NCBI GenBank assembly: GCA_009741485.1 | Contig: CM019217.1 | Span: 43,587,782-43,651,781, forward strand | Direction of reading: 5' to 3' | DNA: 64,000 nucleotides | Origin: Malurus cyaneus samueli | Taxonomy: Eukaryota > Chordata > Aves > Passeriformes > Maluridae | Part shown: in pieces, positions 39,646 to 49,320 of the stretch | Position numbering within the stretch: position 1 is the first letter of the stretch | How the letters are laid out: each line of letters opens with the position of its first letter | Notes under the pieces: model-generated | Database searches by the model: none | What the model was told of the DNA's origin: nothing | The model's input: only the letters and a program-made list of their open reading frames with translations | Translations under genes and position numbers: made by a program

Positions 39646-39850
39646 TGTATGGCGGGGCGGAGGGGGACCAAACATAATAAATGAAGCCGGAGAAGCACGC
39701 CGTTGGCGCAGGGTGGGGGGCCGCGGGATGGGGCTGCGCCGTGACAGCAGCGGGCGAGGCCCCCCCGCCCCACCGGCCCCGCGCCCGCCCCCGGGCCCCA
39801 ACACCCCGCATGGCCCGGCCCTCACCGCCTCCCCCCCCGCGCCCCCTCAC

Positions 39851-39918
39851 CTGGGCGGGCAGCAGCAGCTCCCCTCTTCGGCTTGCCACAGCTCCACCAC
39901 GCCGGGATGGCTCGATGG
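39851..39918 (-). CDS. TMEM131L: TMEM131L coding exon 2 (with apparent compensating frameshifts)
   Basis: The exon is 68 nt, with a CCCCGCAG acceptor and GTGAGG donor. Its ends fit human TMEM131L in the expected frame: it opens (G)CC ATC GAG CC (AIEP) and closes GAG CTG CTG CTG CCC GCC CAG (ELLLPAQ). Between these, the frame as written reads SRRGGAVASRRG. Shifting by one base in the middle gives VVELWQAEEG, which is what the human protein has there. The pattern needs about two bases missing in the CCCGG run and one missing in the GGGG run, so the exon is one codon shorter than the recalled human exon. I infer consensus error or a genuine local double frameshift; identity of the exon is not in doubt. 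Confidence 0.85.
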
Positions 39919-40222
39919 CTGCGGGGCAGAGAGAGAGAAAGCGCGGATGGGCAGGGGGCGGCGGCCGGAGCCCGCAGGCGGCGGCCCGGGCTCCCCGCGC
40001 CGGGCGGGCCGGCACAGACGCGTGCCCCAAGGCTACGCGAGCCGGAGGAAGGGAATCGGGGCGGAGGGGAGAGATGAGCCGCGTCCCGGCTCCCTTTGTG
40101 TCCCCGGGCTGCCACCGCGGCAGCCGCCCGAGGGACGGCGGCGGGGGCGGCGGCGCCGCTCGCAAGCCCGGAGCGGGCAGTGTCGGCACCCCCACTCCGC
40201 CTCGCCCCGCCGGCACCCTCAC
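39919..40222 (-). other. TMEM131L: TMEM131L intron 1 (304 bp)
   Basis: This short GC-rich intron lies entirely inside the CpG island, with a GTGAGG donor and CCGCAG acceptor. No other feature is seen. Confidence 0.85.
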
Positions 40223-40344
40223 CTTGTCCCTGCGCCTCCCCGGGGCGAAAGCAGGGCAGGAGGACGTGGAAGCCCGAGCAGGAGGTTCATGGCCGCGGCC
40301 GCGCGGCAGTAGCCGCCGTGCTGCGGGAAGCGCAGCCCCGCCAT
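40223..40344 (-). CDS. TMEM131L: TMEM131L coding exon 1 (start; apparent frameshift)
   Basis: The start ATG at 40,344 sits in good context (G at -3, G at +4) and opens MAGLRFPQHGGYCRAAAA then MNLLLG, matching the recalled human start [24 protein letters not shown]-type sequence. An in-frame ATG further upstream (40,416) has no counterpart and was not chosen. After NLLLG the given frame reads LPRPPALLS. The neighbouring frame reads FHVLLPCFRPGEAQGQ, which is the expected continuation of the hydrophobic signal-peptide core and ends in the correct phase (G/CC) for exon 2. Two bases appear to be missing after the GGG codon. Uncorrected, the message would hit TGA at the start of exon 3. The donor is AAG/GTGAGG. 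Confidence 0.88.
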
Positions 40345-40790
40345 GCCGAGCCGCGCGCGCCGAGCTGCGGCTGGGGCGGGCGGGGCGGGAGGCGGCGGGG
40401 GCGGCTCCGCGGGCACCGAGCACCGCCCCGCCGCGCGCGGCTGCGGCCCGCCCGCCCCGCAGCGCCGCGCACATGGCCGGGAGCATCGCTGCCGCTGCCG
40501 GAGCTGCCCGGCCGTGTGCGCTGAGCGGGAGGCAGGCGCGGGAGGCGTTGCGGAGGAGCCGAATCGGTTTTGTCATCTCGGCTGTGCGGTCGGACCGCGA
40601 GCTCCCCCACCCCGCCCGTGCGGAGTGTCACCGCCACGGGGCTCGGGGCTCCCCGGTGATTTTTAGGAAAAAAAAAGCATGGCAAGTGCTAAGGGAGGAA
40701 ACCAGGATACGGCGCGAATGGGGAGGGGAGAGCGCGGCGAGGAAGGCGGGGGCGAGTGGTAGGGGGAAGACAACCAAAATTTGCAGATGC
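40345..40790 (-). other. TMEM131L: TMEM131L 5'UTR and upstream promoter region
   Basis: GC-rich sequence upstream of the start codon is the presumed 5' untranslated region plus core promoter. No splice acceptor suggesting an upstream non-coding exon was recognised. The island ends at a CR1 remnant beginning near 40,791. Confidence 0.6.
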
Positions 40791-40975
40791 CACAGAATCG
40801 TTATGGCCGGAAGGCACCTCTGGATATCATCCAGTCCAACCCCCCTGCCAAGGCAGGATCATCTAGAGCAGGTGACACAGGAGCTCCTCCAGATGGGTTT
40901 TGAAGGCCTCTAGAGACAGGGACTCGCCGATCTCCCTGGGCATCCCGTTCCAGTGCTCTGTCCCCAGTAAGGTTC
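40791..40975 (-). mobile_element. CR1 LINE 3'-end fragment at promoter edge
   Basis: The plus strand shows the reverse complement of a CR1 3' end. The tail-like ACAGAATCGTTATGG comes first, then GGAAGGCACCTCTGGA, ATCATCCAGTCCAACCCCCC, CTAGAGCAGGTGACACAGGA, GGGTTTTGAAGGCCTCTAGA and CATCCCGTTCCAGTGCTCTG. The element is therefore in minus orientation, with its 3' end adjoining the TMEM131L CpG island about 450 bases upstream of the start codon. It is diverged and 5'-truncated. Confidence 0.93.
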
Positions 40976-42681
40976 ATTTGCTTCAGTATTTCTTGGCTGC
41001 TGGAAAGCATATGTTGAGGGTCGCTGCTGCTGTTCAGATCTGTTATGGTTTTAAGCAACTGTTTTGGTGCCTGTTGGGTCTCTCAGAGTGTTTGTAAAAC
41101 AGAAGTGTAGAACAGAGCCCAGACATAGTTGTATGGGGGTCACATGGTTTTAAAATGCATCTCATGTACCCTTCTAATTGCATTTTAAAGTGCTTTTTTA
41201 AAACAAAAAATTAAAACCAAAACCATTAAAAACCCACAAATGCTTAAATTACAGGAAAAAACAGTTGTTAAACTAGTTCTGCAAACTTTGAGGAGAAAAA
41301 TAAAGCAAATACTCTGCTAACAAGGTTTGCACAGCCCCCAAGTTGCATCTGGTTCTCTGCTTACCAGTCACACATAGTAACTCATACAAACATTGGCAAC
41401 ATGGGACTTGGTCAGCAAAGCCTCATAAATAAATCCAAACACATGACAAAAAAAAATTTTTAGTTCTGAACTGAGGATGCATTTGGGACCTTGGTCCCAA
41501 GGACAATGGATGACCTGCACAATGCCCTTTCTGCTCAGTGCTTGGAAGAGCTTTTCCCACCCAGAGGTCATTCAGGTTTGACTGGAGGTGCAGATGGGTC
41601 TCCACAAAAGCACTGCTGACTCCCTTCCTAAAGAAGACTTCGGCACTCGATGTTGCACAACAGCCAAAATATAGCTGGCAGTGCAGCCTTTCCTGCCCAC
41701 ATCCTCCCCTTGCTTTCTTCTCTTCCCTCTTTTCTGCTCCCCAAAAGTTAAAAGTGTCTTTTGTTTTCCACACTGTCACCCTGTCTTTAAACTCATTGCA
41801 TAGGCTTTCCCACATGTAAACGGAGAAATGTCGTAGCACCCCTCCACCTGTGCCCCGGAGCAGAGGAACGCAGCCCAAGATAGGAGTGGCTGGGTGCTCC
41901 TCTGTCAGCAAATGTGTCTGTATTTGGAAAGGTGCTTGAATACCTGCTTTAAAGAAAGAGTTAAAATGGCATAGACTTTGTATGACAACCCCACCCAGGG
42001 GCTGCACAGCACCATGAGCATGCTGTGCATTCAGTCAGGAATGGTTCTCGTTACTTCTACAGCTGGTTCCAGTTGGAGTACCAGTTAGAGCTGCAGACTA
42101 ACATTGTTCAACTTACTAGCTTCTTCTTGCCAAGTTTTTAAAATATCATGCCAGCATGAGCCGATGATTTTTTGCCTATCTAGAAGTCAATTACATTTTC
42201 AGTGCATGCAGGAAGGGGTCTGGCTGGACATACGTAGGGGTTTAGAGGGAGACTCCTAGACTGTCTTGGTTTAGCTAAGCATGCTTAAAAATGTTAGGTG
42301 AGAGAGTTGATCTGGGCTGCAGTGCCAGCTGGGACCAGACTCACTTAGGAAATGCTTCCTCTTTTCTCCTTGTAAAACAAGGGGGATGTTTGGAGCTTTG
42401 GAAAAGGCTGGGGAGCAGGGGAAGCGAGGCTTTTTTCTGTCATGGTAGAGCCACTCCAACCAAATGGCACAGCCCATCTTTGCTTTCTGGAGGCTTTTTC
42501 AGCTGCAATGGGCAGGCCTGGGAGGAAATCAGGGCCTTGATACAGATGTTGCGATCGGATGGGGGGATACATGCTGTGGAACAGACATCAGATGGGAGCA
42601 GGCGATCTAATCAAATTGCTGCTCGTGTGCCTCTGTGCATCCCTCTACCAGTAAAATATGCCTGGGACTCTTCCTCATGTG

Positions 42682-42762
42682 TGAGATGAGATGAGATGAG
42701 ATGAGATGAGATGAGATGAGATGAGATGAGATGAGATGAGATGAGATGATGAGATGAGATGA
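42682..42762. repeat. (GAGAT)n pentanucleotide microsatellite
   Basis: About sixteen GAGAT/ATGAG units in tandem, with one interruption (ATGATGAG) near 42,748. On the minus strand it appears as a repeated SHLIS-like peptide in a chance frame. Copy number is probably variable between individuals. Confidence 0.97.
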
Positions 42763-44639
42763 ACCTGATGCTAAATACATGGAGATGCTCCTCAGACAGC
42801 CCTAGGAATGTCACCAACCACAGAGAGCACAGGGGAGGACAGGGCAGGACAGCATGGGCAGGCAGAGCAGGAGGGAAGCACATGGGGAAGCTTTTCCTCC
42901 CAGGTAAAGCTCCAAGTGACTTCTGTAATCATCAAAATGGATATTGGGCCTCGTCCAGACTGAAACACCAGCATCTCTTGGCCTGGGTTGCTCAGCAGGA
43001 TGGGCGAGACCCCCATGTCTCACAGCAGCTTCTCCTCTCAGCCAGCTTGGTGGGTGCTGGCCCCAATTCCCCCAGAGAGGGTCTGCCTCGCTCCACAGCC
43101 TGGCAGGGGCTGCGCTGCACCTCCTCCCCTCAGCACTGCCCGCAGAGAGCAGCCATGTGACACACAACCCTGCTCCTCAGGCAGTCTGGGCATCCCTAGC
43201 ACCACATCCCTCACCGGCTGCTTTTGTGCACATCAGCGTCGCCACCAGCAGCTTTCCAACTGCATCCGACCTACATTTGCTGCCTCCTCGCTGCCGCAGC
43301 TCCATTTTATTTAGAGCAACCTTGCCCCTCTAGCCTGACCGGTGAGGAGCTCAGTGTGAAAGGGGAAACAAAAGCTGCTGGCAAGTCCCTGCCACCCCTC
43401 TTTGATGGGCTACCATGGTACTTTTCTGTTTCTCAGAAATTGCTGACTAATCTGGAGCCAACAGATTCACCCCACTCACCCAGCAAAACAACTTCTAGAA
43501 TATCTGGATGAGGAACTTGTTGGATGATACACCAGGAGGCCATGGTCCTGCTTGTGAGCCTGATGTGGACTGTGCAGCACCCTCTGCTATATGCAAATGT
43601 GACAGTGCCCTTCCAAAATTCACAGACCTATTGCTGATGCAGTTTTCCAGCTAGAGAAAGCTTCTTTTGAGGCTGTAGACATATTTACTATTCATGCAAA
43701 ACAAATTCCTATGCTGTCATACTTTAAAATCTTTGACTTGTTTTTTCAGTAGTAGGATGTGCTGCTGAAATATTTATTTTTACTGTTTGCCTTGCCCTTG
43801 AACTACAATGGGAAGGAGCTGAGTTTTACCTACAGCAGATACTGCTGTAAACTTCTGCAAATCATAAGCACACAGAAATTAATCCAGCCCTAAATGCCAT
43901 TACAAATCCCCATTACTTGCAGCATGGGAATTGCTACTTGCCTTTCAAAAAAGATGTGAGACTTCACAGGAACACTAGTCAAAATTAATTTCTGGGGGAA
44001 CTGAGCCCAGCAGAAGCCCTTCTAGTTGAAGTATGCAATCACATCATTTGCAGTCATATATTGTAGCATATGCACTCAATACTCAGCGTAAATTGAGCAT
44101 ATTTAGGTATTTCCATTAGGTGCAGTTTGAGAGACAGTATGCACTGAAGAGGGCTTTTTTTTTTCTTTTTTAAAGTCCCAAGAAAGGGATCAACTCACTC
44201 TAGAATGTTACCTTCACCGTGCCATCCCCAGCCGGGAAATCGGCAGTGACAAGCCCCGTTGGCATGAGCTGAGACACGCCCATCCTGGGGTCTGCTGCAG
44301 GCTCCAGTGGAGCTCAGGGCCTCTCCTCACCCTCCCCTGTGGCCCCCTTCCCTTGCCAAGTTCCTCTTTATCAGCCCCATGGCTATACATCCCCACACCC
44401 GTTCCACTATCTGCAAGTGCAGCATTGGGCAGTCCCCTCTGATAAGGCTACAAATCCCAAAGAGAGATTGAGAAGTGATAACGCCTTGGCTTGGGTCATC
44501 TGCTCGCCCAGCTAGCTTATTCCTCCCCAAAGGGGCAGTCCTTCCCCAAACACGCACTGCTGGGTGACCAGACAGATCACCAGGAATTCAGTCCCACACA
44601 ACCAAAGCCAGGTCCTTCCAACCTGTGCCGTAGGACTAT

Positions 44640-45420
44640 GTGCTCCCCAAAGACCAGCTCGTGGGTGAATGCACAGGAAGGGGGAAAAAAAATTATCGAC
44701 AGAGAACCTGGCAGGGCACAGCCATAAATGTCTGCTCAGTTGCCCGTGTGACAGCTGAAGATAAGCAGCCCTCCCTTTTCTCCCTGGCATTCGCCCCGCT
44801 GCCTTGCTTAGCCAGCCAGCGTTCTGGGAGCAGGCGGTCTCCCTCCATCTCAATGTTTGTGTAACTCGCAGCAGAGCGGGGCTGCGATCTCCGTCGGGGC
44901 CCCTCTGCATCATTAGAATAATAAAACAGTACGGGAACAAGAGTTCCTCTCTTCCTTCTGGTGACAATTACTGTCATGCGCTCCACCACTGCACGCTCCC
45001 CCCTGCCCCCCCATTCCTAGCAAAGATTCTTAGCGAAGATGGTGAGTGCAGCTCGAGCAGGGCCAAGCCTAATTCTTTTAAAGACTAATTCAGCCTGATA
45101 AGAGTGTCTGGGACAAAGCTTGTCCTGACAGCGTAATTAAAGAAGTACAAATTGTTTCTAAAACCACACGCTGGCAGAATTTTTACAATTAATGACTAGT
45201 TGTCACTGCTGGGGCTTGTCAGGGAGGAATCGCTCTCGTCTTACGCGCCTGATCTGGGTCAGCCGCCCATCCATCGCCTCTTTGAGGACGGGAAAGCGAA
45301 CAGGCAGCGGCACTGCCCCAAAAAGCTGTTAATGACACCGTACTCATTACTGCGGATAACAAACATCTTGTTTCTAAGCAGAATTTTTGCCAGCTCGCTT
45401 TGACTTTCTAGGCAGTGATT
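44640..45420. promoter_or_regulatory. Candidate conserved enhancer-like block upstream of TMEM131L
   Basis: Non-repetitive sequence about 4.3-5.1 kb upstream of the start codon. It has a dense set of developmental transcription factor-like sites: CCTGATAAG (GATA), GCGTAATTAAAG, ACAATTAATGAC and GTTAATGAC (homeodomain TAAT cores), GGACAAAG, and unusually many retained CpGs (TTACGCGCC, GCGGATAAC) outside an island. This texture is typical of vertebrate conserved non-coding elements. No alignment was possible, so this remains an inference. Confidence 0.35.
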
Positions 45421-45458
45421 AAACACAGACAGAAAAATTGGATGCTTACCTGGCCTAC

Positions 45459-45486
45459 TTTTTTTTTTTTATTTTATTTTATTTTT
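45459..45486. repeat. T-run and (TTTTA)n repeat
   Basis: A 12-base T run followed by about three ATTTT units forms a low-complexity tract. Confidence 0.9.
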
Positions 45487-45677
45487 CCTCTTCTCATGCA
45501 TTTTTGATTGAAAAAATCTGCACGGTAAAGCCTGCATCTATGTGATCACACAAAGGGCTTAATAAATGTAGGACAACTATAAATTATTTCAATGAAATAT
45601 TGACAAGAAAAGTAAGATGGTTAAATGATCTATTAAAAAAAAAGTTGCTTGCTCTGGAATCTCAAGTATACAATATT

Positions 45678-45698
45678 TATATATATATATATATATAT
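45678..45698. repeat. (TA)n dinucleotide repeat
   Basis: About ten TA units form a simple repeat in the intergenic region. Confidence 0.9.
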
Positions 45699-45954
45699 CT
45701 CCCCAACTCCTCTGTGTACTGAAGAAGAAAGGATAGTAAATATTTTTATTTTAAAAAGCAATGTTACCATTGCGGTATCAATCAAATGCTAGGTAATTAA
45801 AAAAATATGCTGACATGTTCTGTCCTTTTCTTGCCCTGCTCTGCCTACATTTTTTTAGCACATACAGTGCATCCACTTGAAAGCGTGGTGGATCCTTGCA
45901 CACAGCAGGATTTTGCAGTCTCCTGCGGGACCCACCATGTTACAATAGCGTTCA

Positions 45955-46049
45955 AAGCTTTATAAGCTTCATTTAGTTTCAGCAAGCCTGTTGGAGCATT
46001 GTCTGTGCTTAAAGAGGCATTTAAAACTAAAGCGAAGCTTTGAAAGCTT
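45955..46049. repeat. Imperfect inverted repeat with 44-base loop
   Basis: Left arm 45,955-45,979 (AAGCTTTATAAGCTTCATTTAGTTT region) and right arm 46,024-46,049 are near reverse complements. They share AAGCTTT, AAGCTTC and TTTAGTTT blocks, with small mismatches and a one-base offset. The intervening 44 bases could form a loop. It may be a short MITE remnant, a structured element, or a paired binding-site cluster. No terminal duplication was seen. Confidence 0.7.
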
Positions 46050-49000
46050 CAGAGACAATGACGCTGGACTCCCTAAACCCATGAGTTCACTGCACGGTTT
46101 GAAGTGATGGCATCATGTAGAAAACATGACACGCTGCTCTGAGAGCCTGGCAGTACCTAGGCACGAAAGGGGGTGGAGAGGGGGGAACAGAAAATCTGGG
46201 GCACACATCGAGTTTCCACCACTGAAGGTCACGCCTGCACCAAGGGGAAGAAAAGCATTCTAAATTTTTTTCCTGCCTTTGACATTTGTACCTATGCATA
46301 TTTATTATCTCGTTCTGGAATAATTTCTAAGCCATTGCTATGTGTGTTTCTAAGCTGCTATGAATAAAGAAAAACAACAGCCAGAGCACACACAATAAAA
46401 ACAAGGGGCGATGCAGCAGCCATGCCTCCAGGAGATGTCCGGCTTCTGGTCTAAGTGGTTTGCACATCCCTGGATTGTGCAAAAGGCAGCTTTTAATGCA
46501 GAACTACAGTACCTACAAGCTAAGGGAAAGAGCAGTAAAACAGGCATCAGCAAAACTGTGGTTTCCCGAATAGGCACTCATTTTTCAATGTACAACCCTG
46601 CTTGTCATCATTTCTAGGCAAGGGTATGTAATTTGTATAACCACAGTGAGAAACTGCATAGGTAACAGCTCAAGGCAAAAGAATAAAATCCTCTCAAGTC
46701 CTAAAAATAAGCATCCACCCTACCCATGCCACATCACTCAGGTGGTGAAGGTTACAGGCATTCTTGGGCTGAAGTGGCCCTGCTCTTGCCTTGTCAGGCC
46801 TCCCTGGCAAAACCCCTGGTGCTCTTATCACCAGGAAAAATGATGAGGAGAGGGAGACTCACACAAAACCAGGAATGATCCATGTAAAACAGCACTTTGT
46901 GGATCAAGTCAGGTACAGGAGGCCCATAAGTAGATTGAAAGGACAGTCTGTAGCAAACAGGTGTAATAGATACCAGCTTTTTAGAAAGCCATGGTCCCTG
47001 AGCAGGTTTAGAAATAAAACAGTAAAATAGGATTTCACAGCATGACAAATACTATTGAGTGAAAGCTGGGCACACCTCAGCACACTTGGAGAGCCATGTC
47101 ATGTCTCACAGGCTGCATCTCATTTGTAAGACCACAGTATTTCATTGGGGCACTGTTGCAGGCAAAGCTCGATGAGCTGGAAAAGGAGATGGTGTGAGCC
47201 ATGGCAGAGTTGACACTCGCTTAATTTTCAATTTCAATCACTGCAAAAGGCTCTAATGGGGGTAAAATGTAGGCTTACTTAACCACAATCCTCAGTCCAG
47301 TGGAAAAGTTTTTCTCTGCAACTGAAAATAATGAACATAAACTAGTTGGAAGCAGGTAACAGCCTGCAGGTAACAGGGAAATTTGACCCCAAAGGGTTGA
47401 AGCCTGGTCAATGTGTAAAGCAAGCAGAATCAGTTTAATACCACAGTATGTCAGAAAAAAAGCATAGCTGTCAAGAATGCAGCATTTCCACATGCGTGCA
47501 GATGCTCTTGAGGGAGGAAGATGCACTGACGACACTGAAAAAACATAGCACAAAAGTAAAACACATTTCCAAATACACCCAAATTGGAAACATTACTGTT
47601 AGATTACTAAAACACCATAAAACATTGCTGTAGCTCTTTTTTTAAGTCCTGAAGTGTTACTATAACAAAAATAAACATGCTGATGAAACATAAGAGAGCA
47701 GCAATGCCAAACTCCTGGAGAAGTAAATGGCAGATTTGCCAGAGCTGTGTTTCCAAAACTGGCTGTGCAGCCCAGGATCTGATGTTAATGGGTCACAGAT
47801 GTTCTCCTTCTACAAAAAAGAAGTTGAATGTGTTTATTTCTTTCATGGTACCGGCCAGAGGGCAGTTAGGGAAGCAATTGGAAACCTGCGAGTTGCAGTT
47901 ACTTGATTGAATGACCTGTTTAAAAAAAAAGATGTTGCTGTGCAAAATTATCCTCTCCCCTCCCCCACCACCCCATCAGCTTTAACAGCACATAAGAGTT
48001 TCACTTCCATCCAAAACTGAGAGGGAAATTTAGGTAACCCAGAACAACGTAATGTGCGCAGTCTGTGAAGTACCAGGGTATTTCATGCCACAGCCCTAAG
48101 GTTGCGTCTTTTTTAATACCCCCAAAGAAGAACCCAGGGGTCTGATTCCTGCTTAGCTCAGTGCCAGGGCATCAGGAAGCACATGCAGGTCAGGCTCTCC
48201 AGATGGGGCCCAGGTTCCCTGCCTGCTGTGTGAGCTGCCATGAGGAAGGATCACCTCTGGGCACAGCCTGACTTCTCAGCTCACCTATCTGGCGGCTGCA
48301 GCCACCAGTTTCTCACCAAGTGCCCTTCTTCTTCAGCACCTAGCTCTTTCCTCCTTTACGGAAAAGCAAAGCCCAGTATGACAAAGGAGAAAATAAATCC
48401 CTCCCTGAGGACAAGTGGTACTATTACAAGGCCTTCCTGACCACCCCAGAGCATTGGCATTTAACAGCACTCATGTCAGGGCTGGTTTTAAGGAGGGATG
48501 AGGAGAAGCACTGCCTCACACCCAGGCTGCATGGCCAGCAGTGGCATGGGTGACAGGACAACTTGGAGCAGTACAACTCATCTGACATGGGGAGAAGAAA
48601 GCTGATGGTTCCCAAACTCAACCCAGAGCATCAACAGTCCTCTCTGGATACCTGTACCATGGAGCAGTAAAATCCTAGGCAGGAGATGAGTGTTTCGTGG
48701 CAGTCCTGCCTTACAGGGTACTGAAGTCCTCTCCAGGGGCCCAGCTCCATCACCACTGAAGCTGAACATCACGTGTGAATGCAGGATGCTTCTTCCAGGA
48801 TGGCAGGCAAGGGTGCCCAGTTACAAACAAGCTTTCCTCCAAGGCACAAAACATACATGAACCTCCACCCCACTGACCTTGAACTGAGTAGCACCCACTG
48901 ACAGCTCAGCCAAGGAAGGGTGCAGAGGTAATGCCTTGGCCTGGGACAGAAGCCACATGACCCCCCTCACCTGAAATCATCTGGTCACTGAAGGGTCTCT

Positions 49001-49079
49001 GCAGAAGCCCTTGTGATGTAGCAGAACACAGAGCACCATGGGGACCAGGGAGACTCAGGACACCCTAGGAACAGCCAAA

Positions 49080-49320
49080 AAAGCAATTTGTTTTCTCATA
49101 TTCCTGTAGCCGGGAATCAGCCTAGGTATTTATGACTGTCTAATCCACTTTCAAATGCTGCCTAGAAAAGTGCTGCAGAAAAACCAGGTGATCTGGACAT
49201 TTTGAAGACTTATTTTATTTCCCAGAGAGCAATTTTAGGCTTGTTCGTTTCTTTTCACAGAACATCTGCAATTCCCCGCAACAGTAATTGCTATAATTGT
49301 CTTTCGAAAATGACACTTGT
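49080..49320. promoter_or_regulatory. Possible conserved non-coding segment
   Basis: Non-repetitive AT-rich block with CAGTAATTGCTATAATTGTC (paired ATTG/CAAT-like half sites) and GCTTGTTCGTTTC. Its texture suggests a regulatory element, but support is weak. Confidence 0.15.

Larger units (their letters stand above)
32760..39850 (-). other. TMEM131L: TMEM131L intron 2 (about 7.1 kb)
   Basis: Intron between exons 2 and 3 with a GTGAGG donor. It holds an A-rich tract with an AATAAA-like string at 34,865-34,899, another A-rich tract at 39,611-39,645 beside the CpG island, and two blocks that look like possible regulatory elements (36,990-37,170 and 39,240-39,600). A 114-codon plus-strand open frame (33,353-33,697) has no recognised family. 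No additional TMEM131L exon was found. Confidence 0.8.
1..40344 (-). other. TMEM131L: TMEM131L gene, 5' part (gene span within window)
   Basis: Seven coding exons on the minus strand are joined by GT/AG introns and keep phase from exon to exon. The product matches the N-terminus of TMEM131L as I recall the human protein: MAGLR start, NLLLG, the AEEGELLLP equivalent, [37 protein letters not shown] and [26 protein letters not shown] blocks. TMEM131 family proteins are large single-pass membrane proteins with N-terminal PapD-like domains on the lumenal side. TMEM131 is linked to collagen secretion, and TMEM131L has been reported in thymocyte and Wnt regulation; neither role is visible in the sequence. 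The head-to-tail MND1 neighbour supports TMEM131L over its paralogue TMEM131. Only about the first 200 residues are encoded here; later exons, including the transmembrane segment, lie beyond position 1. Confidence 0.93.
39650..40780 (-). promoter_or_regulatory. TMEM131L: CpG island promoter of TMEM131L
   Basis: This is the only strongly GC-rich, CpG-dense segment of the window. It spans exon 1, intron 1, exon 2 and several hundred bases upstream of the ATG. There is no TATA box near the expected start, and multiple GGGCGG/CCGCCC GC boxes are visible, as expected for a broad housekeeping-type promoter. The transcription start probably lies between the ATG at 40,344 and the island edge near 40,780, but cannot be placed. 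Long open frames on both strands (up to about 410 codons) result from low stop-codon density and are not taken as genes. Divergent transcription is possible but unsupported. Confidence 0.85.

Noticed and set aside
39527..40913. Very long open frames on both strands (349 codons minus, 410 codons plus, and others) across the CpG island
   Set aside because: GC-rich DNA lacks stop codons by composition. The frames read through the demonstrated splice sites of TMEM131L exons 1-2 and are low-complexity Pro/Ala/Arg/Gly without family motifs.
41423..42007. 194-codon minus-strand open frame upstream of TMEM131L
   Set aside because: No family resemblance, lies between the promoter and the intergenic region without exon borders joining to TMEM131L, and is not part of MND1.
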